This document shows positions 9,766 through 17,676 of a stretch of 64,000 nucleotides of DNA, piece by piece; the stretch's first letter is position 1, and every line of letters starts with the position of its first letter. The notes below the pieces were generated by a model that was not told the origin of the DNA, did no database searches, and saw nothing but the letters and a program-made list of their open reading frames with translations. The DNA comes from Desulfobulbaceae bacterium BRH_c16a (GTDB lineage Bacteria; Desulfobacterota; Desulfobulbia; Desulfobulbales; Desulfocapsaceae). Location of the stretch: the NCBI GenBank assembly GCA_000961725.1, contig LADS01000045.1, positions 1 to 64,000 of the forward strand, read 5' to 3'. The translations under genes were made by a program, and so were the position numbers.

Positions 9766-10707
9766 TTAGAAAATCTGTAAGCCCGAAAAGCCAAGAAACG
9801 CCATGGCAAATTGCCCGGCAACGATAAACGCAATCGGCAGCCCTTTGAAAGTAGGGGGAATATTTGCCAGCTGCATACGCTCGCTCACCGAACTCATGAG
9901 ATAGAGGGCGAGAAGGAAGCCCCCGCCGGCCCCAAGAGCCAGCATAAAAGTTTCAAAGACATTGTAGTTATTATTGGCAAGTATCAAAGGTACGGCAATG
10001 ATGACACAGTTGGCAATTACCAGCACCAGGTAGACCCCGAACGAATTGAAGAGTATGGGGTTGACCTTTCTCAGGACCGTGTCGACCGCCTGCACAGTCA
10101 GTGAAACAAGACCGATGAAAATGACGATCTGCAGAAAATTAAGGTCGAACGGAATCAAGATAAAGTTATAGAAAAACCAGCTCATCAGGGCCGACACAAC
10201 CATGACCACGGTAAAGACCACACCCATGCCTTTTGCCGTACTCTTTTTCTTGGCAGTGCCGAAAAACACGCACAGTCCAAGGTACTTGGTGAAAACAAAG
10301 TTATTGATAAGCAGTGCCGAGATCAATATGCTGAAGAGATAACCGAGATACGATTTACTCACCTTGACGATGGTCTTTTCTATTCCTGCCAGTCCCCTGA
10401 TGGTAACGACATGGGTGGCCGTGGTATTGAGGGTATCCTTAAAGGTCAGGGTGACACTTTTGCCATCTGCCGCAAGAACGGCGGAAGAGAGTGCGAGCCT
10501 GATGTCCGGATCCGGTTCTTCAACGACTGTGTAGTTGTCTATGTTCTCTGCGGTGTCTTTATCAACGGGTACCGAAAAGGTGACAACGATTTCTTTGTTC
10601 CCTTTGAAGCTCTGTTTGACAATCAACTCCTCTGCCAACGCCGACGAAGGTGTAAGCCAGAAGATCAATGCCGCCAATACGACATATATGGATTTTGCCG
10701 GAGTCAT
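9766..10707 (-). CDS. rnfA: RnfA with N-terminal secreted Ig-like domain
   Basis: Residues about 118-313 are a normal RnfA, a six-helix membrane subunit; they include the conserved FTKYLGLC cysteine and the IANC cysteine, which in solved Rnf/Nqr structures help hold a membrane [2Fe-2S] cluster. In front of it are a signal-peptide-like segment (1-25, ending SALAEE) and about 90 residues (26-115) resembling an SbsA-type bacterial Ig-like domain (VTFSVPVD, DGKSVTLTFKD, THVVTIRG). RnfA alone is about 190 residues, so this is a fusion. The start overlaps the rnfE stop by one base (TAATG), confirming that the extension is translated from the operon. Confidence 0.93.
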   Translation of the reverse strand: MTPAKSIYVVLAALIFWLTPSSALAEELIVKQSFKGNKEIVVTFSVPVDKDTAENIDNYTVVEEPDPDIRLALSSAVLAADGKSVTLTFKDTLNTTATHVVTIRGLAGIEKTIVKVSKSYLGYLFSILISALLINNFVFTKYLGLCVFFGTAKKKSTAKGMGVVFTVVMVVSALMSWFFYNFILIPFDLNFLQIVIFIGLVSLTVQAVDTVLRKVNPILFNSFGVYLVLVIANCVIIAVPLILANNNYNVFETFMLALGAGGGFLLALYLMSSVSERMQLANIPPTFKGLPIAFIVAGQFAMAFLGFSGLQIF

Positions 10708-11324
10708 TATAGTAACCCTTTTCTGCGTTTGTAATAGATTTCCACCCAGTTGAAAAAAGCCATCATCAAACCGACTACAAAAAAACCGGCGCTCGGCAAG
10801 ATGAAGAACAACAGGGGTTTGAAGCCCAGCACATCATAGCCGAGGATCGCTCCGGAACCAAGCAGCTCCCGGACAAATCCTATGACCATCATGCCAACCA
10901 TGAAACCGAGTCCCATGCCGAGACCATCCCAAAACGAGTCTTTGACCGGTTCTTTGCAGGCAAACATTTCAAGCCTCATGGTAATAATCGCAAAAGCCAC
11001 GATGAGCTTGACGAAAATCCCCATCTTTGCATACGCTTCCGGGAGATAGGCGGCAAGCACAAGATCGATTACCGTAACCCAGGTGGCGATAGTCAGGGTG
11101 TAGGTCGGGATGCGGATCCTCGGATGGATCAGGTCCTTGAATATTGAAATCGTCACACTCGAAAAGACCTGGACGAAAAGAACGGCTATCCCCAGCATGA
11201 GTCCATTCATGACTGTAGTAGATATACCCACGGCAGGGCACATGGAGAGCGCCAGCTTGAAAATCGGGTTTTCGCTCAGGATGCCTCTGCCGATCAGCTG
11301 CATGCTTGATTTATCATTTGACAC
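10707..11324 (-). CDS. rnfE: Rnf complex subunit RnfE
   Basis: RnfE is a six-helix membrane subunit paired with RnfA in inverted topology. The protein has 205 residues, a normal length. The first conserved cysteine is present (LALSMCPAVGIS). The second, in the segment that reads LIVVNCIVIGRAEAF in E. coli RsxE, is replaced: here it reads LIVAFAIITMRLEMF, with alanine (codon GCG) at the cysteine position. A different cysteine follows eleven residues later (MFACKEP). The start is GTG with AGAGGAAG upstream. The stop overlaps the rnfA start. Confidence 0.95.
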   Translation of the reverse strand: MSNDKSSMQLIGRGILSENPIFKLALSMCPAVGISTTVMNGLMLGIAVLFVQVFSSVTISIFKDLIHPRIRIPTYTLTIATWVTVIDLVLAAYLPEAYAKMGIFVKLIVAFAIITMRLEMFACKEPVKDSFWDGLGMGLGFMVGMMVIGFVRELLGSGAILGYDVLGFKPLLFFILPSAGFFVVGLMMAFFNWVEIYYKRRKGLL

Positions 11325-11345
11325 GTCGACTTCCTCTCACAAGAT

Positions 11346-12242
11346 TTAAAACGCTACAGCAAGCTGCTGCTCTTTCAGTACTTTATCCAAGGCAGCCACG
11401 CGATAGGCAAACTTCGTCACGATTCCTTTCACGCCATCCGCCACAGCTTTGGCCGAGATTGTGGCACCGGTAAGAGCATAGACATCCTTATCCTTGTATT
11501 GCTCGCGAAATTTCAAAATTTCATCCTCGGCTACCTTGCCGTTCAAGGCATCGAGGTAATCTGAGGGGATTGGTGCCTTTACGACATCGATTGCCTTAAG
11601 AGCTTCAAAGGGTTTGCCTTTGAGCTGATTTTTAAAATAATCCTGTTCTATTTCAGCCCCAAGACCGGGATCCTCTTCGTGTTCAAGAACTTCCATGCCG
11701 AGGATGGTGAAGGCCGGATCCAAGGCCAGCATAACGTGAATAAAGGTTTTAAAACCCTGGAACTTGCCGCCAATAAGGTAGGCGACACGTTTCCCGTCAT
11801 TAGTGACGACAACGGTCTGATCGGCAAACTTTACTGCATATCCAGGCCCGACAGCCTTTTCAACCAACTTGTTTCGCGTATCCGGTTCGAGTGCTTCCGC
11901 CTCACTGATTGCAACCGGATCGGCCGACAGCATCTCGCCGTTCAGGTCGATGTTCACCAGAAGAAAACCTTTTTCCTCACCATGTTTTGTCGGAACAAGA
12001 AAACCTATCGACTGCTTGTCGCTGCCCGATATCACATAGCGATACACCTCATGCAGGGCAACTGACTCCGGGGCTTTGACATTGCCTTTGTAGCCAAGCA
12101 GCTCGTACATTACCTGCTGCTCTTTGACGTGCTCATTATGTTTCTTGGCGTTACTGGTAAAAATAAAACAAATCCCCATCACCGTAGCAGCCATCAGGCA
12201 GGATACGGTAAGGCGAATCACTATGCTTAATATATTTTTCAT
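11346..12242 (-). CDS. rnfG: Rnf complex subunit RnfG (covalent FMN)
   Basis: RnfG is a periplasmic flavoprotein anchored by one N-terminal helix (about 5-27). It carries FMN bound covalently to a threonine in the motif YALTGATISAKAV near residue 258, the site modified by ApbE, whose gene lies downstream in the same direction. At 298 residues it is longer than the E. coli protein (about 206), with an extended central FMN-binding domain (VMLALDPAFTILGMEVLEHEEDPG region, named by its ends). Its ATG overlaps the rnfD stop by four bases, and rnfE begins 21 bases after its stop. Confidence 0.95.
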   Translation of the reverse strand: MKNILSIVIRLTVSCLMAATVMGICFIFTSNAKKHNEHVKEQQVMYELLGYKGNVKAPESVALHEVYRYVISGSDKQSIGFLVPTKHGEEKGFLLVNIDLNGEMLSADPVAISEAEALEPDTRNKLVEKAVGPGYAVKFADQTVVVTNDGKRVAYLIGGKFQGFKTFIHVMLALDPAFTILGMEVLEHEEDPGLGAEIEQDYFKNQLKGKPFEALKAIDVVKAPIPSDYLDALNGKVAEDEILKFREQYKDKDVYALTGATISAKAVADGVKGIVTKFAYRVAALDKVLKEQQLAVAF

Positions 12243-13294
12243 TTGGCACCTCCGATCGGCGGCGCGAAACGTTGCGGTTTAAACCAGCTGTCAAGTACTG
12301 TGCTGAGTGGATTCATCAGAAGGATTGCGTAGCAGATACCTTCCGGATAGCCGCCCTTCAGCCTGATAAGCACAGTCAGTCCGCCAATACCTATACCGAA
12401 AACGATTTTCGATACCTTGTTGGTCGGGCTGGTGACATAGTCTGTCGCCATGTAAAAGGCGCCGAGCAGCACGCCGCCGGAGAGAAGGCCGAGCAGCGGA
12501 TCGCCGCCGAAATATCCCTCACCTCCGAAAACCCAGGTCAAGACGGCAATTGTACCGAGAAGCGACACCGGGATATGCCAGGTGATATAGCCCCGATACA
12601 TCAGATACAAACCACCGAGAACCAGCAGGAAGCCCGAAGTCTCGCCGATACAGCCCGGCCGCCAGCCAAGAAAGAAGCTGCTGTAGAGACTTGCGCCGCT
12701 GCCGAAGGCCGCTGTGAAGGCAGCCATTCCCTGTTCTTTCATGACTGCCAGCGGGGTCGCCGTCGATACTGCATCAATCGAAGTGCCTAGGTAGGAAAAA
12801 ATGGCCATACCCTCAACAGGCGGCAGCCAGGCCGAAGTCATTGCCACCGGGAAGGACGCCAGAAGAAACGCCCGGCCGAGCAGAGCCGGATTGAAGAAAT
12901 TGTAGCCGATGCCGCCGAGGAGATGCTTGCCGATATAGATGGCAAAGACCGCAGCCAGGATCGGCAGGAGCGGGGAAACACCGGGCGGAATTATAAAGGC
13001 AATAAGCAGGCCGGTTAGCACCGCGCTGCCGTCCCTGATAGTCACCGGGCGGCCCAATGTTTTCTGGCTTATCGCTTCTACTGCCACACAACTGGCAACC
13101 GAAACCGCCGTGATGATGAGCGTTTGAATCCCGAAAATAAACACCGACAAAATCAGTGGTGGCACAAGACAGGCCACAACGGTCCACATAATTTTTTCGA
13201 CCGACTCATTGCTTTTCAGATGCGGCGATATGGATACCTTCCATCTCCCCACAGGTGAAACCGTTTGGTCGTCCGACTCTAGCTGTTTGCTCAC
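12239..13294 (-). CDS. rnfD: Rnf complex subunit RnfD (covalent FMN)
   Basis: RnfD is the largest membrane subunit, with about ten helices. The segment DAVSTATPLAVMKEQ contains the threonine expected to carry covalent FMN, the second ApbE target in the complex. I place the start at a GTG at 13294, preceded by AGGAG; the frame is open upstream to a TTG at 13339, but that would put the start inside a hairpin (13328-13347) and has no ribosome binding site. The end overlaps rnfG by four bases. Length is about 351 residues, normal for the family. Confidence 0.94.
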   Translation of the reverse strand: MSKQLESDDQTVSPVGRWKVSISPHLKSNESVEKIMWTVVACLVPPLILSVFIFGIQTLIITAVSVASCVAVEAISQKTLGRPVTIRDGSAVLTGLLIAFIIPPGVSPLLPILAAVFAIYIGKHLLGGIGYNFFNPALLGRAFLLASFPVAMTSAWLPPVEGMAIFSYLGTSIDAVSTATPLAVMKEQGMAAFTAAFGSGASLYSSFFLGWRPGCIGETSGFLLVLGGLYLMYRGYITWHIPVSLLGTIAVLTWVFGGEGYFGGDPLLGLLSGGVLLGAFYMATDYVTSPTNKVSKIVFGIGIGGLTVLIRLKGGYPEGICYAILLMNPLSTVLDSWFKPQRFAPPIGGAK

Positions 13295-13327
13295 GACTCT
13301 CCTCAAGACTTCTTGATTAAGACTAGT

Positions 13328-13347
13328 GCCCTGCTGCAATGCAGGGC
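13328..13347 (-). other. Intercistronic hairpin between rnfC and rnfD
   Basis: GCCCTGC and GCAGGGC form a perfect 7-bp stem with a 6-base loop in the 85-base gap between rnfC and the proposed rnfD start. There is no T tract, so it may be a message-stability or processing element rather than a terminator. Confidence 0.45.
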
Positions 13348-13379
13348 GAACCCTTGTTGATATTGTTCCGGTATCTCTG

Positions 13380-14705
13380 TTACTGCGGTCGCTTCGCCTT
13401 CATCTTGGCCAGTCGCACAAATTGAACAAGAGGGCGTTTGGCCGGGCATACATACGCACAGGAGCCACACTCAAAGCATTCGAATATGCCGAACTGGGCG
13501 GTATCCTCCGCTCTGTTAGCCTCGACATGAATAGCGATCTCTTTCGGCTCCAGGCCCATGGGGCAGGCCTCCAGGCACCACCCGCAACGGATACATTGGG
13601 AATGCGGTCTGGTATCGATCTCATCCTCGGTAAGGAAAAGAACGGCGGATGTGGTCTTGGTTACCGGCACGTCAAGGCTGGATACGGCAAAGCCCATCAT
13701 CGGCCCGCCAAGGATGATCTTGGCAAGTCCCGGCTTCAGTCCGCCCAGATATTCGACTATATCCTTCAGTTTCGTGCCGATCTTAACCTGCAGATTAGCG
13801 GCCCGGCCTATGCCATTACCGGCGACGGTAATTACTTTTTCATACAGCGGCTTACCGTACACCACCGCATCATGGATAGCCTTTGCCGTAGAAACATTCT
13901 GCACCACAACTCCCACTGCGGACGGCAGCGCCATTGCCGGCACTTTGCGCCCGGTCACGGCCTGGATGAGCTGCTTCTCGGATCCTTGCGGATATTTGAC
14001 CTGCAGGGCTTCAACCTTGATTATACAGTCTGGCCCCGATGCCATTTCTGCGGCTTTCTTCATCTCGCGAATCGCATCGGGTTTGTTGTTTTCAATACCT
14101 ATGTGACATTGGCTGATGCCAAGGATCTTCAGAATGATTTTTGCCCCTTCCACGACCTCCGCCGCAGATTCAAGCATCACCCGGTGATCGGCGGTGATAT
14201 AGGGCTCACATTCGGCCCCATTGAGGATCAGGGTATCAACCGGCGAGTCGGACGGCGGCTTCAATTTCACATGGGTCGGAAATCCGGCGCCACCAATACC
14301 GATGACGCCTGCATCGTGCACTTTTGCGAGCAGCTCGGAGCTGTCCAACTGCTGCCAGGACTGTTTTTCATAGTGAACAGGCGGAGCCTCGCGATCGACT
14401 GAAATGGTAATGGATGGAGCACTCACCCGAATCGGGTGGACAGAGACCCCGATATCTTTTACTTTGCCGGCGACAGGGGCATGAAGAGGAACGCCAAGCC
14501 CTTTCTTCACTTCTCCGACCAATCCGCCTTCGCCCACCTCCGCACGCTTGGCAACGGTCGGGGAACATGGGGCTCCGATATGCTGGCCGAGAATGAGTTC
14601 CAGTTCATCGGGTACAGGCATTATTTCTATAGCCAAGCCCTGCGATTGGGCCTTACATTCGGGCGGATGAGCACCACCTTTGGGAAATGTCAGCAACGAT
14701 TTCAT
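13380..14705 (-). CDS. rnfC: Rnf complex subunit RnfC (NADH/FMN and Fe-S)
   Basis: RnfC is the cytoplasmic subunit that exchanges electrons with NAD(H). The N-terminal barrel-like region (HAPVAGKV) is followed by the flavin/NAD segment GIGGAGFPTHVKL near residue 155, an SLBB-like domain, and two [4Fe-4S] motifs, CIRCGWCLEACP and CFECGSCAYVCP, near the C-terminus. The 441-residue length is that of the compact type without the alanine-rich tail seen in E. coli RsxC. It is the first gene of the rnfCDGEAB operon; the promoter must lie in the 66 bases up to the DHODH-like gene or further upstream. Confidence 0.96.
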   Translation of the reverse strand: MKSLLTFPKGGAHPPECKAQSQGLAIEIMPVPDELELILGQHIGAPCSPTVAKRAEVGEGGLVGEVKKGLGVPLHAPVAGKVKDIGVSVHPIRVSAPSITISVDREAPPVHYEKQSWQQLDSSELLAKVHDAGVIGIGGAGFPTHVKLKPPSDSPVDTLILNGAECEPYITADHRVMLESAAEVVEGAKIILKILGISQCHIGIENNKPDAIREMKKAAEMASGPDCIIKVEALQVKYPQGSEKQLIQAVTGRKVPAMALPSAVGVVVQNVSTAKAIHDAVVYGKPLYEKVITVAGNGIGRAANLQVKIGTKLKDIVEYLGGLKPGLAKIILGGPMMGFAVSSLDVPVTKTTSAVLFLTEDEIDTRPHSQCIRCGWCLEACPMGLEPKEIAIHVEANRAEDTAQFGIFECFECGSCAYVCPAKRPLVQFVRLAKMKAKRPQ

Positions 14706-14771
14706 AAGTATCTGGATTAGAGCAATATTTGGATATGGTGCGTGCTGTGCACGAACATGAAAATTACCTGA

Positions 14772-15776
14772 TCAGGACAATCCGCCATAATATTTCATAA
14801 ACTGGGTGCGTTCAAACACCGCAGGGTTCTTTGCCTTCTCGTAGCTCAGACTGCCTCTGAACTCGGCCAGGCTGGAAAAAGATTTCCGCGTCATCCATTC
14901 ATCGAGTCCCTTGAGAATGACAGAAATCTGTCCCGGGCCGTTTTTGTACACGGTCGATACAATTTGCGCTGCGGTGGCACCGGCGAGAATCTGTTTGATA
15001 AGGCCTTCGCTGTCGTGAATCCCGGTCGAGGCGACCAGATCCTTGTCAATAAGACCGGACATCAGGGCGATCCAACGCAAGGGGCCGCAACCTTCAACAG
15101 GATTGCTCAAAATATCGGCCGACTTGACGACCATTTTCTCAATGTCTATGTCCGGAGTATAGTACCGGTTGAACAGGACAAAACCTGAAATCTTATTGGT
15201 CATGCTCAGTTTCAGGATAAGACCGGCCAGTGAGGCGGAGTAGCGGCTCATCTTCAGGGTGATGGGAATGGAAATCATGCCGCTGACAATATTGATGATT
15301 TCCAGGTATTTCTTCTCGTTCTCTTCGCTGCTCATTTTAGGATTGGAGGGCAGCAGCGAGATATTCAGCTCGATGGCATCCGCCCCTTCCTGCTCGACCG
15401 ATTTAGCAAAAGATATCCATTCGGTTGCCGACACACAGTTTATGCTGGCAATCACCGGAATATCAACTGCTTTTTTGGCTCCGGAAATGAGCTTCAGATA
15501 CTTTTCAACTTCGTTGCCGCGGGTGTATTCGCGGATATAATCCATCGCCTCGGGATAATCGGCGGTATAGCTCTCGAGATTCGAAGATAATTCCGCCTGA
15601 ATCTGCTCTTCAAAGAGAGACTTCAGAACAACGGCGGCGGCATTATGGTCAGCCAGCTGCTTTATTTTGTCAACACTGTTGGTAAACCCGCAACTGCCGA
15701 CAATCAACGGATTTTTGAGATCGAGCCCCAGGTATTTTGTCGAAAGATCATTCATATCGTCTGATGTGTTCTCCAT
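14772..15776 (-). CDS. Dihydroorotate dehydrogenase-like FMN protein
   Basis: This TIM-barrel flavoprotein resembles class 1 dihydroorotate dehydrogenases (STKYLGLDLKNPLIVGSCG at the N-terminus, GADAIELNIS near the middle). The usual catalytic cysteine/serine loop is not obvious, and proteins of this group are generally annotated only as DHODH-like, so a role in pyrimidine synthesis is not assured. No pyr genes are nearby. It lies 66 bases upstream of rnfC on the same strand. Start choice is uncertain: ATGs at 15776 and 15755 are both possible and neither has a strong ribosome binding site; the frame is open to 15809. Confidence 0.8.
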   Translation of the reverse strand: MENTSDDMNDLSTKYLGLDLKNPLIVGSCGFTNSVDKIKQLADHNAAAVVLKSLFEEQIQAELSSNLESYTADYPEAMDYIREYTRGNEVEKYLKLISGAKKAVDIPVIASINCVSATEWISFAKSVEQEGADAIELNISLLPSNPKMSSEENEKKYLEIINIVSGMISIPITLKMSRYSASLAGLILKLSMTNKISGFVLFNRYYTPDIDIEKMVVKSADILSNPVEGCGPLRWIALMSGLIDKDLVASTGIHDSEGLIKQILAGATAAQIVSTVYKNGPGQISVILKGLDEWMTRKSFSSLAEFRGSLSYEKAKNPAVFERTQFMKYYGGLS

Positions 15777-16273
15777 CCAAATATATTTGCCTGGCCTGGC
15801 GCCGAGCACCCTACCGCCGCCTTAGGCAAGTTCTTGTGCAAATTATGCTCAAGCAACATCGAACAACAGTCGCTTTCCCAAATATTCGAACAGGTACAAA
15901 TACAAAATATTCACAGAAATTCAACTATATTTTCGATAGTTACCGTGCTATATCACCTAATCAATTGTTATTAATATTTATAATTTTTATTTATGAATGC
16001 AAAAAGGTTTAATTTTAGACCATACGACAGTTCAACCTGTTGTGCAACGATGCGGTCCAAAACTCTATCTCTCGGAATGTCCCATGAAAATTCGCCTATA
16101 ATAGCCGACCAGCTGGGTCTTGTGAAGGATGAATCGTCGGCAGATCCCTGGAGTGCCGACGGCAAATTATCCGTGTGCGGAAATCCAGGAAGTCTTATAT
16201 AGTCGGAACGACATCTCATCCCACCTCCTTTTTCTTATAATAAAGAACTCCCGGAATCTGCAAAGGGTCTCTC
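15777..16273. other. Intergenic region with AT-rich promoter zone
   Basis: This is a roughly 500-base divergent intergenic stretch. Bases 15880-16000 are very AT-rich and probably hold the promoter of the DHODH-like gene (-). Short open frames in both directions (15993-16202 on +, 15971-16219 on -) show no recognisable family and no ribosome binding site. Nothing else was identified. Confidence 0.4.
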
Positions 16274-17161
16274 ATGATCGATATCTTTCTTCGTCACCGG
16301 CCGATCTTCCAGGTTCTGTCCGGGGCATTCATGATCAGTTTCTCCGCCATTTTTGTTAAACTCGCCGATGTCTCACCCACTGCGTCCGGTTTCTACCGGG
16401 TATTTTTCGGCTTTATGTTTCTACTGGTGGCTGCCCTTTGGTTGAAAAAATTGAACAGACCGTCTTTCTCCCAAACGCTGCTCATCATTTTCTGTGGGTT
16501 CACCTTTGCCCTGGATCTCTTTTTCTGGCACGTCAGTATCATGTATATCGGACCCGGGCTTGCGACCCTGATCGGCAATTTTCAAGTTTTTCTGCTGGCC
16601 GCCATCGGTATTATCTTTTTGGGGGAAACTGCTCGGGCCCGCCTTTTACTGGCCATCCCACTGGCCATATCCGGACTCTTTCTGATAGTGGGCCTTGACT
16701 GGAACACGCTGGACGAAACATATAAGACCGGAATATATTACGGTCTTCTTACGGCGTTATGCTACACCATGTTCCTCGTCTGCCTGCGAAAGCTCCAGGC
16801 GGATGGAACTCCCTCGTTATTTTCTTCCCTCATGCTCGTTTCCCTGTGCTGCGCCATTTTCCTCGGGCTGAAGATGGTGCACAACGGTGATTCTTTCACC
16901 ATACCCGACCTGAAAAGCCTTTCCGCCCTGTTGAGCCTTGGGCTCTTCAGCCAAACCATCGGCTGGCTGCTGATTGCCGGCGCCTTGCCGAAAATTCAGG
17001 CCTCCTTTACCGGATTGATCCTGCTGCTTCAACCTTCTCTGTCATTTGTCTGGGATGTCGTTTTCTTCAACCGACCGACCGACCTTTTGAACTGGACCGG
17101 TGTCTTACTCACCTTGACCGCCATCTACATGGGGCTGACGGGAAAGAAAAGTCGGGCATGA
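16274..17161 (+). CDS. EamA/DMT-family transporter
   Basis: This is a ten-helix inner-membrane transporter with two EamA repeats (about 14-145 and 155-290), typical of drug/metabolite exporters of the RhaT/YdcZ superfamily. The second repeat contains the usual GALPKIQASFTGLILLLQP segment. The 295-residue length is normal. It is preceded by an AT-rich leader and followed by a short gap to the cupin gene. The substrate is not predictable. Confidence 0.88.
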   Translation: MIDIFLRHRPIFQVLSGAFMISFSAIFVKLADVSPTASGFYRVFFGFMFLLVAALWLKKLNRPSFSQTLLIIFCGFTFALDLFFWHVSIMYIGPGLATLIGNFQVFLLAAIGIIFLGETARARLLLAIPLAISGLFLIVGLDWNTLDETYKTGIYYGLLTALCYTMFLVCLRKLQADGTPSLFSSLMLVSLCCAIFLGLKMVHNGDSFTIPDLKSLSALLSLGLFSQTIGWLLIAGALPKIQASFTGLILLLQPSLSFVWDVVFFNRPTDLLNWTGVLLTLTAIYMGLTGKKSRA

Positions 17162-17256
17162 CTATATCGGTTGCATTCTCCGAAATCAGTTTCTATTATT
17201 ACAAAGAGTTTGCAGAAGAAAGACACCTTTATTCATGATTCACCACGGATACAATA

Positions 17257-17607
17257 ATGAAAATTATAAATTATCAGGACTCTCCCGCCCGTCGCTTTGA
17301 CAATGAAACGGTCCAGGGCGTTACCGGCAGAGTCGTCATAGGTAAAGCAGACGATGCGGAAAATTTTTGCATGCGGGTTTTCACGGTAGCCCCGGGAGGA
17401 TTTACGCCGAGACATTCTCACACCTGGGAGCATGAGATATTTGTTCACTCCGGCATAGGCAAAGTATTCGTGAACGGCGAATGGCGCGAAGTGACGAGTG
17501 GCACGGCCCTCTTCATTCCCGGCAACGAAGAGCATCAATTCATGAATGGCGGGGGCGAAGACTTTGTGTTCATTTGCCTTATTCCTTCGGGCGTGACCGA
17601 GCTGTAA
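17257..17607 (+). CDS. Cupin-domain protein
   Basis: This 116-residue single-domain cupin shows both conserved motifs: motif 1 is PRHSHTWEHEIFVHSGIG (two His, Glu and a further His as metal ligands) and motif 2 is FIPGNEEHQFMN. It is probably a metal-binding small-molecule enzyme or sensor. It lies 95 bases after the DMT transporter on the same strand and ends at a hairpin shared with the convergent DUF401 gene. The specific function is unknown. Confidence 0.85.
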   Translation: MKIINYQDSPARRFDNETVQGVTGRVVIGKADDAENFCMRVFTVAPGGFTPRHSHTWEHEIFVHSGIGKVFVNGEWREVTSGTALFIPGNEEHQFMNGGGEDFVFICLIPSGVTEL

Positions 17608-17640
17608 AGCTCTGCCTGTCCTGCTTCACTTTTGCAATGG

Positions 17641-17669
17641 TGCGGCCCGTCCAACCGGGCTGGGCCGCA
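17641..17669. terminator. Hairpin between convergent genes
   Basis: TGCGGCCC and GGGCCGCA form a perfect 8-bp GC-rich stem with a 13-base loop, between the cupin (+) and DUF401 (-) stops. There is no strong T tract on either side, so termination is likely but not certain. Confidence 0.5.
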
Positions 17670-17676
17670 TTCCCGG

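Noticed and set aside
13326-14402. 358-codon plus-strand frame opposite rnfC
   Set aside because: Antisense to RnfC with its iron-sulphur motifs; no family features.
15971-16219. Short overlapping frames on both strands in the 15.8-16.3 kb gap
   Set aside because: Neither has a ribosome binding site or family; the plus frame starts with a vaguely transposase-like KRFNFRPYD but the rest does not match.
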